Source: FEN-1219 sp964503125 (GTDB lineage Bacteria > Pseudomonadota > Gammaproteobacteria > Steroidobacterales > Rariloculaceae). From it: a DNA stretch of 64,000 bases. The stretch spans positions 1 through 64,000 of the forward strand of contig CAZCZE010000064.1 of the NCBI GenBank assembly GCA_964503125.1. The letters are read 5' to 3'. Below the pieces are notes generated by a model, which worked only from the letters and a program-made list of their open reading frames with translations, was not told where the DNA came from and did not search any database. Shown in pieces: positions 53,801 to 61,700 of this stretch. Position numbers and translations under genes: made by a program. How positions within the stretch are numbered: the stretch's first letter is position 1; every line of letters starts with the position of its first letter.

Positions 53801-54843
53801 CGATACACGACGATCAGGCGCTCGCCAACGCCAATCACCGAAGCGGGGGTCAGCATCGTTAGCGTGAGCTCGCACGCGTTGCCGTCGTAGGCGAACGAGT
53901 AGTCCGTTCCCTGGACCAGAGGACCCTTGCTCGGCACCGGCGTCACGCCGTCTGCGGCAAAAACACGCGCGCTCGTGACTTGCGGCGTGGTGTCGCACAT
54001 CCCGCCGGTCGGGCCATCGGGCAGGCGATCGAGGAGCGTCGCGTTGAACGCGTCGAGTGTGCCCGCGTTCCGCACGTCGATCGCGAAATCGCCGTACTCC
54101 GCCGGATTCATCGTCGCCGGCCCGGACTTGTCGACCGTTAAGGTCGGTGTGCCCGGCGGTATCGGCGGCAACGTGAATTCGCCGACGAGGCCCGAGCTGT
54201 TGATGGTGCCGCCCTCTCTCGTGATGAATTCGGACACCGGATTACCGTTGTTGAGGAAGCTCATCGACAACGTGTAATCGATCCCGTCGACGTTGAAGGT
54301 GGTCGGCGTGGGTGATGCGACGATCTGCACGCGGTCCGTGCACCCCTCTCCGGGCGGCGTCGGAAAGGGGCAGGGATTCTGGTTGTTCGGGGTTTCGATG
54401 TGGTTGAACGTAAATGTGAAGGTCAATGGAGCGCGCGGGACCCCATCGACACTGATCACGAGGACGACGTCGAGCTCGACTGAAGTTAGCGAAGGATCGG
54501 AGACCGCAAAATTCCGATGCGTAAATGACCCGAGAGAAAAGAAGGGGATCGGCCCGGGCAACGTGAAAGGGGGCGGGGGCGTTGCGGTGAAGTCGTAGCC
54601 GCTTTGCGGCGTACCGCTCGTGCTGCCCCAGTTGATGAGCGACGTCGGGCTGCCGTTGACGATTACGGGATCGCCCGGCTGACTTCCGGGTAGGTTGTCC
54701 ACCGGATCGCGCCAGCCTCCGGTGACGGATGAATAAGTGACCTCGGCCGCCGACGCGCTCCCGGCCAGAAGCACGCCCACGAGGAGCAGGATGCCCACGC
54801 ACCCGTTCCTTAGGCTGCTCACGATCGTCCGGCCGAAAAACAT
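50851..54843 (-). CDS. DUF11/SdrD-B surface protein
   Basis: Product of 1330 aa. Signal peptide ending 'GSASAAE', then several DUF11-type Ig-like repeats with 'VTFDLRVNDGVPPGTVIANQ', 'LEYVVQATNVGTVPAFEVVI' and 'LVPYIITLTNGVGVNLPDVT', and two SdrD-B/CNA-B-like domains ('VNGRVWHDADFDDLYDANET', 'LGKVFDDGNRNGLQDDGERG'). No sorting motif or autotransporter barrel, so attachment probably needs its neighbour. It is the first gene after a c-di-GMP-I-like riboswitch. ATG at 54843 has GAGG 8 bases upstream. Probably an adhesin or matrix protein. Confidence 0.85.
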   Translation of the reverse strand: MFFGRTIVSSLRNGCVGILLLVGVLLAGSASAAEVTYSSVTGGWRDPVDNLPGSQPGDPVIVNGSPTSLINWGSTSGTPQSGYDFTATPPPPFTLPGPIPFFSLGSFTHRNFAVSDPSLTSVELDVVLVISVDGVPRAPLTFTFTFNHIETPNNQNPCPFPTPPGEGCTDRVQIVASPTPTTFNVDGIDYTLSMSFLNNGNPVSEFITREGGTINSSGLVGEFTLPPIPPGTPTLTVDKSGPATMNPAEYGDFAIDVRNAGTLDAFNATLLDRLPDGPTGGMCDTTPQVTSARVFAADGVTPVPSKGPLVQGTDYSFAYDGNACELTLTMLTPASVIGVGERLIVVYRTQLDSGTQYGAPLTNVAGATQWYNAQAAHPLRTAYTRTLTDGTVGVVDHEDAHTVTIVPLLYAEKSAALQVDAMSPGIVDAGDVLRYTIRVYNNGTLPITQAVLRDSVPANTTYVSDSMTLNALPVGRPDGGVSPLIAGVDVSSSNLTPPLPGAGAGTLSPGQSAVVTFDLRVNDGVPPGTVIANQAVVDTAELPDLLTDGDGNPATGPEPTVVVVGNLQELRITKNVAVVGGGPALAGATLEYVVQATNVGTVPAFEVVIRDDIAVPTPGYLTFVDQSWALNGATTGITVVGSLLTADYSTTYGALEPGRTITLRFRAVLDPNLGVGTRVTNTGTVYWNDPVQTASASVSIDVGGILGVGLVNGRVWHDADFDDLYDANETALAGWDVELLFNGSVAHVARTAPDGVYRMSGVEPNYNTTDTYELRFLRPGAGASTALLGEADSDFTNGLQRITDIVVLSGSNLQDLNLPIDPNGVVYDSLSRAPLTGATVSLVAPGSGTPLPSACFYDVNQQGQVTLTDGWYKFDLNFADPACPSGSAYLISVTPPSVAYLSQVSSLIPPLSSAATAAFAVPTCPASIDDAVPATAQHCEATASELQPPASVPAGTPGTVYHLHLLFDDSFVPGSSQIFNNHIPLDLDLDESISVTKTTPLVHVARGQLVPYIITLTNGVGVNLPDVTVIDRFPAGFRYVEGSARLDGVPTEPTLAGRELSWSGLTVTPDGRHELKFLLAVGSGVGEGEFVNRAQAMSSLTGGAVSAEAQATVRIVPDPALDCTDVLGKVFDDGNRNGLQDDGERGIPGVRLATARGLLATTDQHGRFHITCAVTPHEGRGTNFVLKLDDRTLPSGFRGSTQSLQIHRATRGKALEFSFGASIHRVIGLDLADPVFEPGAIEIRDLWRPRLELLLQELRAAPAVLRLSYLADLEDPQLVDARLKALRRQIEEAWATTEGGPAYELAIEPDVFWRRGEPTDARERRRGNRE

Positions 54844-54910
54844 CCCCTTACCCTCGTGCCCACCCGTGTGCGACTTCGGTCACGAAGGACCGAGGGATGC
54901 CCCTAAAGGG

Positions 54911-55017
54911 GTCGTTCCGGCGGTCCCGCCGTCCTGGAGCCGCTTTCATTACGAAGAGGGCTCGTTAGACCGGTGACTTTGCGTCGCCACCTTTCGGTGG
55001 TTTAGCCTTTGTCAGAA
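54911..55017 (-). ncRNA. Cyclic-di-GMP-I (GEMM) riboswitch
   Basis: On the minus strand the leader of the DUF11 gene reads GACAAAGGCTAAACC-accGAAAggt-GGCGACGCAAAGTCACCGG-TCTAACGAG. The GGC(A)AACC / GAAA / G-GACGCAAAG-C-x-CCGG-C-CUA order is the conserved core of the GEMM-I aptamer, with the GAAA tetraloop and the ACGCAAAG strand; the P3 side ends in a GGCGGGACCGCC hairpin. Two further hairpins (CCCCTTTAGGGG, CGGTCCTTCGTGACCG) lie between it and the start codon without a T-run, so control is more likely on translation than termination. It would place the DUF11/OmpA operon under c-di-GMP. Confidence 0.78.
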
Positions 55018-55080
55018 TCGCTATGAGGCTCGTCTTGTGTGCGCCGCCGCATCGGCGGCTCTTCTGGCTCTCCGTTGTCG

Positions 55081-56517
55081 TCACGCTGCCGGCAGAAAAT
55101 CGATCGGATACACGATCGTGATCGCCGCGACGTCTTTCGCGCCGAAATCGAACGTGCGCACGCGCTCGAGCACTTGCGCGACGAGGTTCGGGGCATCCAT
55201 GTCGCTCGATTGCAGCTCGAGGAACGACACACTGCCGTTCGGCTCGATCGTGAGCTTCAGCACCATCTGGCCGCGCAGCGTCGGGATCGCGCGCAGCTCG
55301 CGGTTGTAGAGTCGATACAGCGCGGCTTTGTAGCGGTCGAAGACGATTTGGATCTCTTCGTCCGTGCGGCCCGCGGCACCGCCGGACCAGGCGCGATCAC
55401 CGTTGCCCCCACCCCCGCCGCCGGGTCCCGTGCCGCCGCCGATCGAGCTCGTAACGCGCCCGGCTTCGACGCCCGCGAGACCGCCTCCGCCGCCGCCGTC
55501 CCCACCGACGTCGCGGCTGAACGACGCGAGATTGATGCCTCCGCTCGACCCGGGCGCCAGCGTCGTCACCATCGCACGCTCCGGCCGGCCGACCGCCGAG
55601 TCGCCGCCGCTCGTAATGCGCGCATCGGTCCCCAAGCGCGCCGCAGGCCGGTTGGCGGCCGCCGCGAAGGTGTCGCGGAACGCGAGAATGCCGCTGGCGC
55701 GCGCGCGCTGTCCCGGCGGCTCGTTCGGAATATTGTCGCCGGCCGGCTCCGGAGTCGGCTCGGTTGGCGCCGGCTGCGCGGCCGCAACCTGCTGCGGCTC
55801 TTGCTCCTGCGGCTGCTGCTCGGGCGGCTCCTCGGGCGCGCGCTGCTGCGGACGCTCCTCGGCCGGCGGCGGCAATGGCCGGCGCTCGCGGATCAGCTCG
55901 ACGAGCCGGTCCGGCACCGCGATGATCTCGGCCGCATCGGGCAGCGGAATGTCGATCAGCGGCAAGATGGCGCCGAGCACGAGCGCTGCCGCCAAGGCCT
56001 GAGCCTGAAACTTGCGCGCGCGGCGATCGTCGTCGGCGCCGCGGACCCACGGCATCGCGACCGTGCGCTCGCGCTCGGGGGCGGCTTCGCGCTCGACGAC
56101 CCACTCGTCGAGCCGCTCCTCTTCCTCTTGGCGCTGCTCGTCGAGATCGTCCTCGAGGATCGCGAGGACCTCGCGGCCGGCCGCGATCTCCCCGACGACG
56201 GCCTGCCGGCGGCTCTCGATCGCAGCGACACGCTCGCGGAAGCCCGCGCTGCGCTGCCGTGCGCGTTCGAGCTGATTCGCCACGCGGCCCGTATCGACGT
56301 CGTCGCCCCAAAAGAGGTCGAGCGCACCGAGCTCGGCTAGCTTCTCGAGCGAGCCGCACGTCTGCTCGAGCAGCGCGTGCTGCTCGCGCTGCACGGCGAG
56401 CGCGTCGAACTCGCCCGTGATCGCGCGCAGATTTTTCTCGAGGCCGCCGAGTTTCTCGAGCGCCTCGTCGACCTGAGCCTGCAGGGGCTCTTGTTGTTGC
56501 GGCATGGCTGCGTTCAT
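55081..56517 (-). CDS. AgmX/PglI C-terminal (TonB-like) protein
   Basis: Product of 478 aa. Cytosolic coiled-coil N-terminus (10-150, many Q/E/R), one membrane helix (about 172-190, 'ALAAALVLGAILPLIDIPLP'), a long Pro/Glu/Gln linker (210-270), Gly-rich linker (330-370), and a C-terminal AgmX/PglI domain ('EEIQIVFDRYKAALYRLYNR', 'GQMVLKLTIEPNGSVSFLEL', 'VAAITIVYPIDFLPA') that is TonB-like. Such proteins span the envelope and are energised by ExbB/ExbD-type motors. It is the last gene of the ExbB-ExbD-ExbD operon. Confidence 0.87.
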   Translation of the reverse strand: MNAAMPQQQEPLQAQVDEALEKLGGLEKNLRAITGEFDALAVQREQHALLEQTCGSLEKLAELGALDLFWGDDVDTGRVANQLERARQRSAGFRERVAAIESRRQAVVGEIAAGREVLAILEDDLDEQRQEEEERLDEWVVEREAAPERERTVAMPWVRGADDDRRARKFQAQALAAALVLGAILPLIDIPLPDAAEIIAVPDRLVELIRERRPLPPPAEERPQQRAPEEPPEQQPQEQEPQQVAAAQPAPTEPTPEPAGDNIPNEPPGQRARASGILAFRDTFAAAANRPAARLGTDARITSGGDSAVGRPERAMVTTLAPGSSGGINLASFSRDVGGDGGGGGGLAGVEAGRVTSSIGGGTGPGGGGGGNGDRAWSGGAAGRTDEEIQIVFDRYKAALYRLYNRELRAIPTLRGQMVLKLTIEPNGSVSFLELQSSDMDAPNLVAQVLERVRTFDFGAKDVAAITIVYPIDFLPAA

Positions 56518-56529
56518 GAGCGCCTTGCC

Positions 56530-57042
56530 CTAGATCTCGGTGCCTACCGACGCGAACGCCGATTCTTTCTGAATGACGGCGAGCGAGATTCGCGTATAGC
56601 CCTGCGTCGTGCACGTCGACATGATCTGCCTCACGATGGCGAACGGGATCGACTTGTCGACGAGGATCGTCACGGCCGTGCTCTGCGCGACCGTCTGCGT
56701 GCGCACGCCGATGACGCGTTCTTGCAGCTCGGCGAGTCGCGCCATGATCGGCTCGATGTCCCGGCCGCCCATCGCCATGACGTCGGCGGTCCGCACCACG
56801 GGCACGCCTTGAACCAGCACCTCGTCTTTGCCGACGTTGATGACGACCGTCTCGTTGGGCTTCGTCTCGACGAGGGACTCCGGCAGCACGAGGTCGTTCG
56901 GCGTATCGAGTACTTCGTCGCCCGAGTTCATGACCAGGAAGAACACGAGGATCGTGAACACGTCCATGAGCGACGTGAGATTGATGCCCGAGATCTTCGG
57001 TCGGAACCGCGACAAACGCAGCATTCGTCGCGAGCTCTTCAT
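56530..57042 (-). CDS. ExbD/TolR-family protein 2
   Basis: Product of 170 aa. N-terminal cytosolic basic tail, one helix with 'INLTSLMDVFTILVFFLVMN' carrying the motor Asp (residue 27, in 'LMDVF'), and a periplasmic domain ('VVINVGKDEVLVQGVPVVRT', 'TAVTILVDKSIPFAIVRQIM'). Proton-driven motor subunit. Start ATG at 57042 overlaps the stop of the preceding ExbD gene (ATGA). Confidence 0.9.
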   Translation of the reverse strand: MKSSRRMLRLSRFRPKISGINLTSLMDVFTILVFFLVMNSGDEVLDTPNDLVLPESLVETKPNETVVINVGKDEVLVQGVPVVRTADVMAMGGRDIEPIMARLAELQERVIGVRTQTVAQSTAVTILVDKSIPFAIVRQIMSTCTTQGYTRISLAVIQKESAFASVGTEI

Positions 57043-57527
57043 GGCGCCTCTCCAACGGCGATCGCGGGGAACAACGCGACACGCACGAACCCGTTCTCGG
57101 CCGCCTGGTCCGGGATGTCCACGCTGCGCACCACGTCCATGACCTGGATCAGATAGTCGTACGGGACCTGCGGCTCGACGAGCACGGAGGCGTAATCGAC
57201 GTGCGAGTAGTCCTGTTTCAGAGACTGCATGTACGCGCCGAGCGTCGTGAGATCGTATTCGCCGTCGACTTTCGGAATCGCCGCGATGATCTCCCTGCCG
57301 TTCGTGATCTCGAGCCCGAGCTCGCGAACGATGACCTCGGGGCGAAAGCCGAGCTCCGAAGGCGGCCCGCTCGTCGAGCTCGGCAGGTTGAGCTCGATGA
57401 CGGCCATGCGCGAGAACACTGCCGTGATCAGCAGGAACGGCACCAGCACCACCATGAGGTTCAGGAACGTGGTGATGTTGAGCTCCATCTCCTGCTTGCC
57501 ATGCAGCTGATAGTGATGCTTGCGCAT
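57039..57527 (-). CDS. ExbD/TolR-family protein 1
   Basis: Product of 162 aa. Helix 'ITTFLNLMVVLVPFLLITAV' (18-37): the motor Asp of the family is replaced by Asn (residue 24, 'FLNLMVVL'). The periplasmic part is longer in loop ('PSSTSGPPSELGFRPE') than in the second ExbD. In other two-ExbD systems one copy often has a divergent helix, so this subunit may not carry protons. Overlaps ExbD 2 by 4 bases. Confidence 0.85.
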   Translation of the reverse strand: MRKHHYQLHGKQEMELNITTFLNLMVVLVPFLLITAVFSRMAVIELNLPSSTSGPPSELGFRPEVIVRELGLEITNGREIIAAIPKVDGEYDLTTLGAYMQSLKQDYSHVDYASVLVEPQVPYDYLIQVMDVVRSVDIPDQAAENGFVRVALFPAIAVGEAP

Positions 57528-57557
57528 GACGACTCCCGGGAACCGGCGCGTGCGCGC

Positions 57558-58214
57558 TTAGGCCGCGACCTGAAACTGCCGCTTCACCGTCGACTGGATG
57601 GCGTTCAACGTCTTCACCGACGCCATCTCGAGGCCGGCGACGATCTGCGCGGTCTTCGTGGTGAGCACGGCGTGCACGATTAGCAGCGGGATCGCGACGA
57701 GCAGGCCGAAGGCGGTCGTGTTCATCGCGACGGCGATGGCCGCGCCGAGCAGGTCGGCCTTCTCGGCCGGATTCGCGTTGGCGACCGCCGTGAATGCCTG
57801 GATCAGGCCCATGATCGTGCCGAGCAGGCCGAGCAGCGTGGCGACGTTGGCGGCGAGGCCGACGTACCCCGTGCGTTTCTCGAGCTGCGGCAGGATCTCC
57901 ATCATGCACTCCTCCATCGCTATCTCGATGTCCTCGCGGCGCCGCACGGCGCCCTGGCGCTCGAGGCCCATGTTGAGAAGCTGCGCGATCGTCGAGTTGT
58001 CCTTGGCCGTGAGCTCGCGCGCCTTGTCGAAGTCGCGCTTCGCGAGCAGCGGTTGGACCTGCCCCCACATCGCCTGGTTTCGCTTCGTCAGCAGAGTCAG
58101 CGTCAGGTACCGCTCGACCGCGATCGCGGCGCCGACCGCGAACACGAGCAAGATCGGGTACATGAAGATGCCGCCCTGAACGAAGAACTCCACGATCGTG
58201 TATATGACGTCCAT
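57558..58214 (-). CDS. MotA/TolQ/ExbB proton channel family protein
   Basis: Product of 218 aa. Three helices with 'GIFMYPILLVFAVGAAIAVE' (helix 1), 'VATLLGLLGTIMGLIQAF' (helix 2; the G-L-L-G-T-(V/I)-x-G signature) and 'AMNTTAFGLLVAIPLLIVHA' (helix 3). Forms the stator with the ExbD proteins. The ATG at 58214 has AGAGGA 7 bases upstream; the frame upstream is short. Gap of 30 bases to ExbD 1. Confidence 0.9.
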   Translation of the reverse strand: MDVIYTIVEFFVQGGIFMYPILLVFAVGAAIAVERYLTLTLLTKRNQAMWGQVQPLLAKRDFDKARELTAKDNSTIAQLLNMGLERQGAVRRREDIEIAMEECMMEILPQLEKRTGYVGLAANVATLLGLLGTIMGLIQAFTAVANANPAEKADLLGAAIAVAMNTTAFGLLVAIPLLIVHAVLTTKTAQIVAGLEMASVKTLNAIQSTVKRQFQVAA

Positions 58215-58382
58215 ATCCGAATCCTCTGGTTGCAAAGTGCGGCGTGCGCAAACAGCGACAGCTTAAGTCTCGTTGCGACTGTCGAAACGTGATCAAGTGC
58301 TCGTTCGGTGCATGCACGCCTACGACAACACGTCGCTGTCTGGCGACGACACGTTTCACATAAACGTCGGGCGGGCCGCGAG

Positions 58383-58706
58383 CTATTTTTCGGTTCCGGA
58401 GCGAATCGCGTAGTACTTGAGCTCGCGCATGAACACGTCCTTGTCGACGGCGCGAATCCGCGTATCGAGCGCGCGCGACACGCCGATGCCGTTGCCGATC
58501 TCCGAGCTCTTCCACGGCACGATGACGAGCGACTTCGGCGCCTCTTGGTTGCCGAGAATCGATATGCCGGACATCGCTTTCGGCTCGCTCGCCGCGGCCG
58601 CCTGCTGCTGACCGGCCGCGGGCGCCGGCTGCGCCGGCGCTTGCTGCGCTCCGACTGTGGCCGTTGTGCCGAACGCCAGTGCAACGAGCATGAGTATTTT
58701 CGGCAT
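58383..58706 (-). CDS. Small exported protein of the ExbB/TPR cluster
   Basis: Product of 107 aa. Signal peptide ending 'TVGAQ', Ala/Gln/Pro-rich linker (20-42), then 'ISILGNQEAPKSLVIVPWKS' and 'KDVFMRELKYYAIRSGTEK'. I know no named function; it sits between the TPR lipoprotein (10 bases) and ExbB (168 bases) and probably belongs to the same envelope complex. The 58215-58382 gap has no other gene. Confidence 0.7.
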   Translation of the reverse strand: MPKILMLVALAFGTTATVGAQQAPAQPAPAAGQQQAAAASEPKAMSGISILGNQEAPKSLVIVPWKSSEIGNGIGVSRALDTRIRAVDKDVFMRELKYYAIRSGTEK

Positions 58707-58716
58707 GTTGCCTCCC

Positions 58717-61700
58717 CTATTGACCCGTGCGGGCCTTGATGTCGGCGACCCAGACCGCGACTTGCTCGTCGTCGGGCACTAGCGCCAGGTACGCGTCGTA
58801 GTGCCGCAACGCGCAGGCGAAATCGCGCTGATACAAGTCGCAGAGAATCGCGAGATTCCTGTTGGCCAAATGGAACTCGGGATACAGGGCGAGCGCCTGC
58901 TCGTACTGCGCCCGCGCGTCCGCGAACCGCGCTTGCTTGCGGTAGACCAGGCCAAGCTCCTCGTGCGCGATCGGATGTGTGGCACTCAGGGCCAGAGCCC
59001 GCTCGAGGCTTCCGGCCGCGTCGGCGAGACGGCCCGTGAGCGCGTACGCCAGCCCCAAGTCGACGTGCGGATTCGCGAGCTCGGGCGTTTGCGTGGTCAC
59101 GGCTTCGAGCTCGGCGACGCCGCGCTCGTACAAGCCTTGCTCGAGGTAGCCGATTGCCGCCAGGTAGCGCTCGCGGACCTCCGGGCTCACACGCGTGGCG
59201 TCGGTGATCGTGAAGCCCGCACCCGCAAGCACGTCGAGCCGGATCGCCGGGCCTTTCGCGGCCGGCGCACGCGCGCGGCGCGCCTCGGGCTCGGCGCCGG
59301 GCGGCGCGGCGGTTGCAGGTTCGGCCGCGCCCGGCGCGCGGTAGGTGAAGGTCTCGATCGCGCCGAGCAAGCCGATGCTCTGCTCTTCCTTCGCGTAACG
59401 CCCCGGCACGAGCGCTGCGAGGCGCGCGAAGCTCTGCTCGATCCAGCGGTTGTAGATGCCGGCCGCGATCATGAGCTCGACGTTCGCCTGGTGGACCTCG
59501 ATCGCACGCTCCTCGAATGGGAACGCTTCCTCCTCGAGCACGTCCTCGTACTCCGCGAGCTCGGCCGCGGAGAGGCCCGTGGGCCGCTCGGAGTCGAGCA
59601 GCGCACGGCTGAAAGTCGAATAGATCTCCGCCATGTGGAACGTGGCGGCCGTCGTGACCTCGCCGACCTCGTACTCGACGAGCGCTTCGAACGCCGCGAG
59701 CGCCGTGTCCATGAGCTCGCGCTTGCGCGCGAGGTTTTGCTCGAACGGCGGCACGAGCTCAACGGCTCTGAACGCCGCGTAGTGCGGCTGCGCGAGGACG
59801 AGCCCGGCCTGCGCGGCGAGATAGCGCGTCCGGTCGGTCCGCTCGGCTCCCGCGGCGGCGTCGGCGGCGACGAGCGCGACGAGCTGCTCGTGGTAACGCG
59901 GCTCGTCGCCGCGCGCCCGGTGCATCTCGGCGACCTTCGAGCGCGTCTCCATGGCGATGTCGACGGGCTGCGCGAACTCCGCGACGTAGCGCTCGTAGAC
60001 ACCGAGCGCGCTGTCGACGTCGCTCGCTTCCTCATAGAGCTCGCCAGCCGAGAGCAGCGCTTCGCGCTTCAGCTCGGGGTCCGCCGCTTCCGCGGCGACG
60101 CGCTCGTACTCGGCGGCCGCGAGCGACGATTCGCCGTCCGCGCGATAGACGAACGCGAGCTGTTTCGTGGCCTCGCGATTGAGCTCGTGCCCGGGGAACG
60201 CGGCGCGGAAACCGTCGAGGACCGCGGCCGCGGCCGTCCAGTCCTCGAGCTTCATGAGGGCGGCGGCCGCGTCGTACTCGGCGGCCGGGCGGATCGACGA
60301 CGACGGCGCGCGCTGCGCGATGCGCAGGAAGTGGCCCGCGGCGGCACGGTAGTCCTGCGCCTCGTTGGCGCGCTCGGCCTGCTTGTAGATCGAAGCCGCG
60401 AGATTGTCGACGAGCGCCTGCCGCGTTTCGTCCTCGGCCGGCGTCAGAGCCAAGACCTCGGCGTACGCCGGCTCGGCGGCCGGATAGTCGGCGAGGTCGA
60501 ACGACGAATGCGCGACGACCGTCCACGCCATGCGCCGGAGCGCGGCGTCGGCCGTCGGGTAGCGCTCGATCAACGTGCGTGCCGCGGCCGCGGCCGCCGC
60601 GAAATCGCCGAGCGCATAGAGATCCTCGGCCGCAGCGCCGAGCACGACCGCCGCATGCTCGTGCTCGGGGAACGTGCTCGCGAACTTCAGCGAGCTCTCG
60701 ACCGTCGCGCGCTTGACCTCGGCTTCGTGCTCCGCGCTCGCGGCCGCGAGCTGCTCGCGGTGCGCGAAGATCGCCGCATAGCCGGCCGCCGCAGCGCGCT
60801 CGTGCGGCGCGTAGGCGTAGGCCGTGCGCTCGTACTCGAACGCGGCATCGCCGAAATCGTCGTTCTCGAGCAGCAGGTCCGCGAGCTGGTAGTTGATGCC
60901 CGGCGACTCGAGGTCTTCGGGGAACGACGCGAGGAACGCGCGATACCAGACGAGCGCCTCGGCATAGTTCGCCGGCTGCTCTTCCTCGATCGCGGGCTCC
61001 TGGTAGAGCGCGTGATAGTGGTTCGCGAGGTCGTGCAGGTTCGTCTTCAAGTACCCGAGCACCTCGGGCCGCTCCGCCGAGTCGAAGTGCTGCCAGTACG
61101 CGCTTTCCAGGCCGTACTGCGTCGCGAACGATTTCTTCGCTTCGACGACGAGCTTCGGGAAGTCGCCGGCCTCGTAGATGCCGACGATTCGCATGCTGAA
61201 ATCGGGCGAGGTGCGGTGGAACGGATAACGGTCGACGAACGAGTCGTAGACGTTCGCGGCGTCGGCGTAGCGCTGCTTGTCGAAGTAGAACTCGCCCAAG
61301 TTCTGGTAGACGCGGTCCTCGTAGCTGCGGCCGCCGTGCGCCCCGAAATACTCGGCGAGGACGTCGGACCCGCCCAAGTTCGAGAAGCTCAAGCTGATCA
61401 CGCGGAACGTGTCCGCGACGCGGCGCTCGTCCTCCTCGGCGTGCGCCTGATCGAAGGCGTAGCCGACCGACAGCTTGTAGTCGAGGAGCGCCATGTAGCG
61501 GTGCAGCGCCTCCTCGTAGAAATCCTGCTTGTAGAGCGCCCAGCCGAGCTTGTAGAGCGCGAGCTCGTAGAACTCCGAGCGCGCGCCGGCCGCGACGATC
61601 GTCTCGTAGGCGGGCTCGGCCTCGCGGAAGCGGCGGCGCGTGAAGAAGTACTCGCCGCGCCGGAACTGCACCTCGTCGTTGTAGCGCGAGTAGCCGAACT

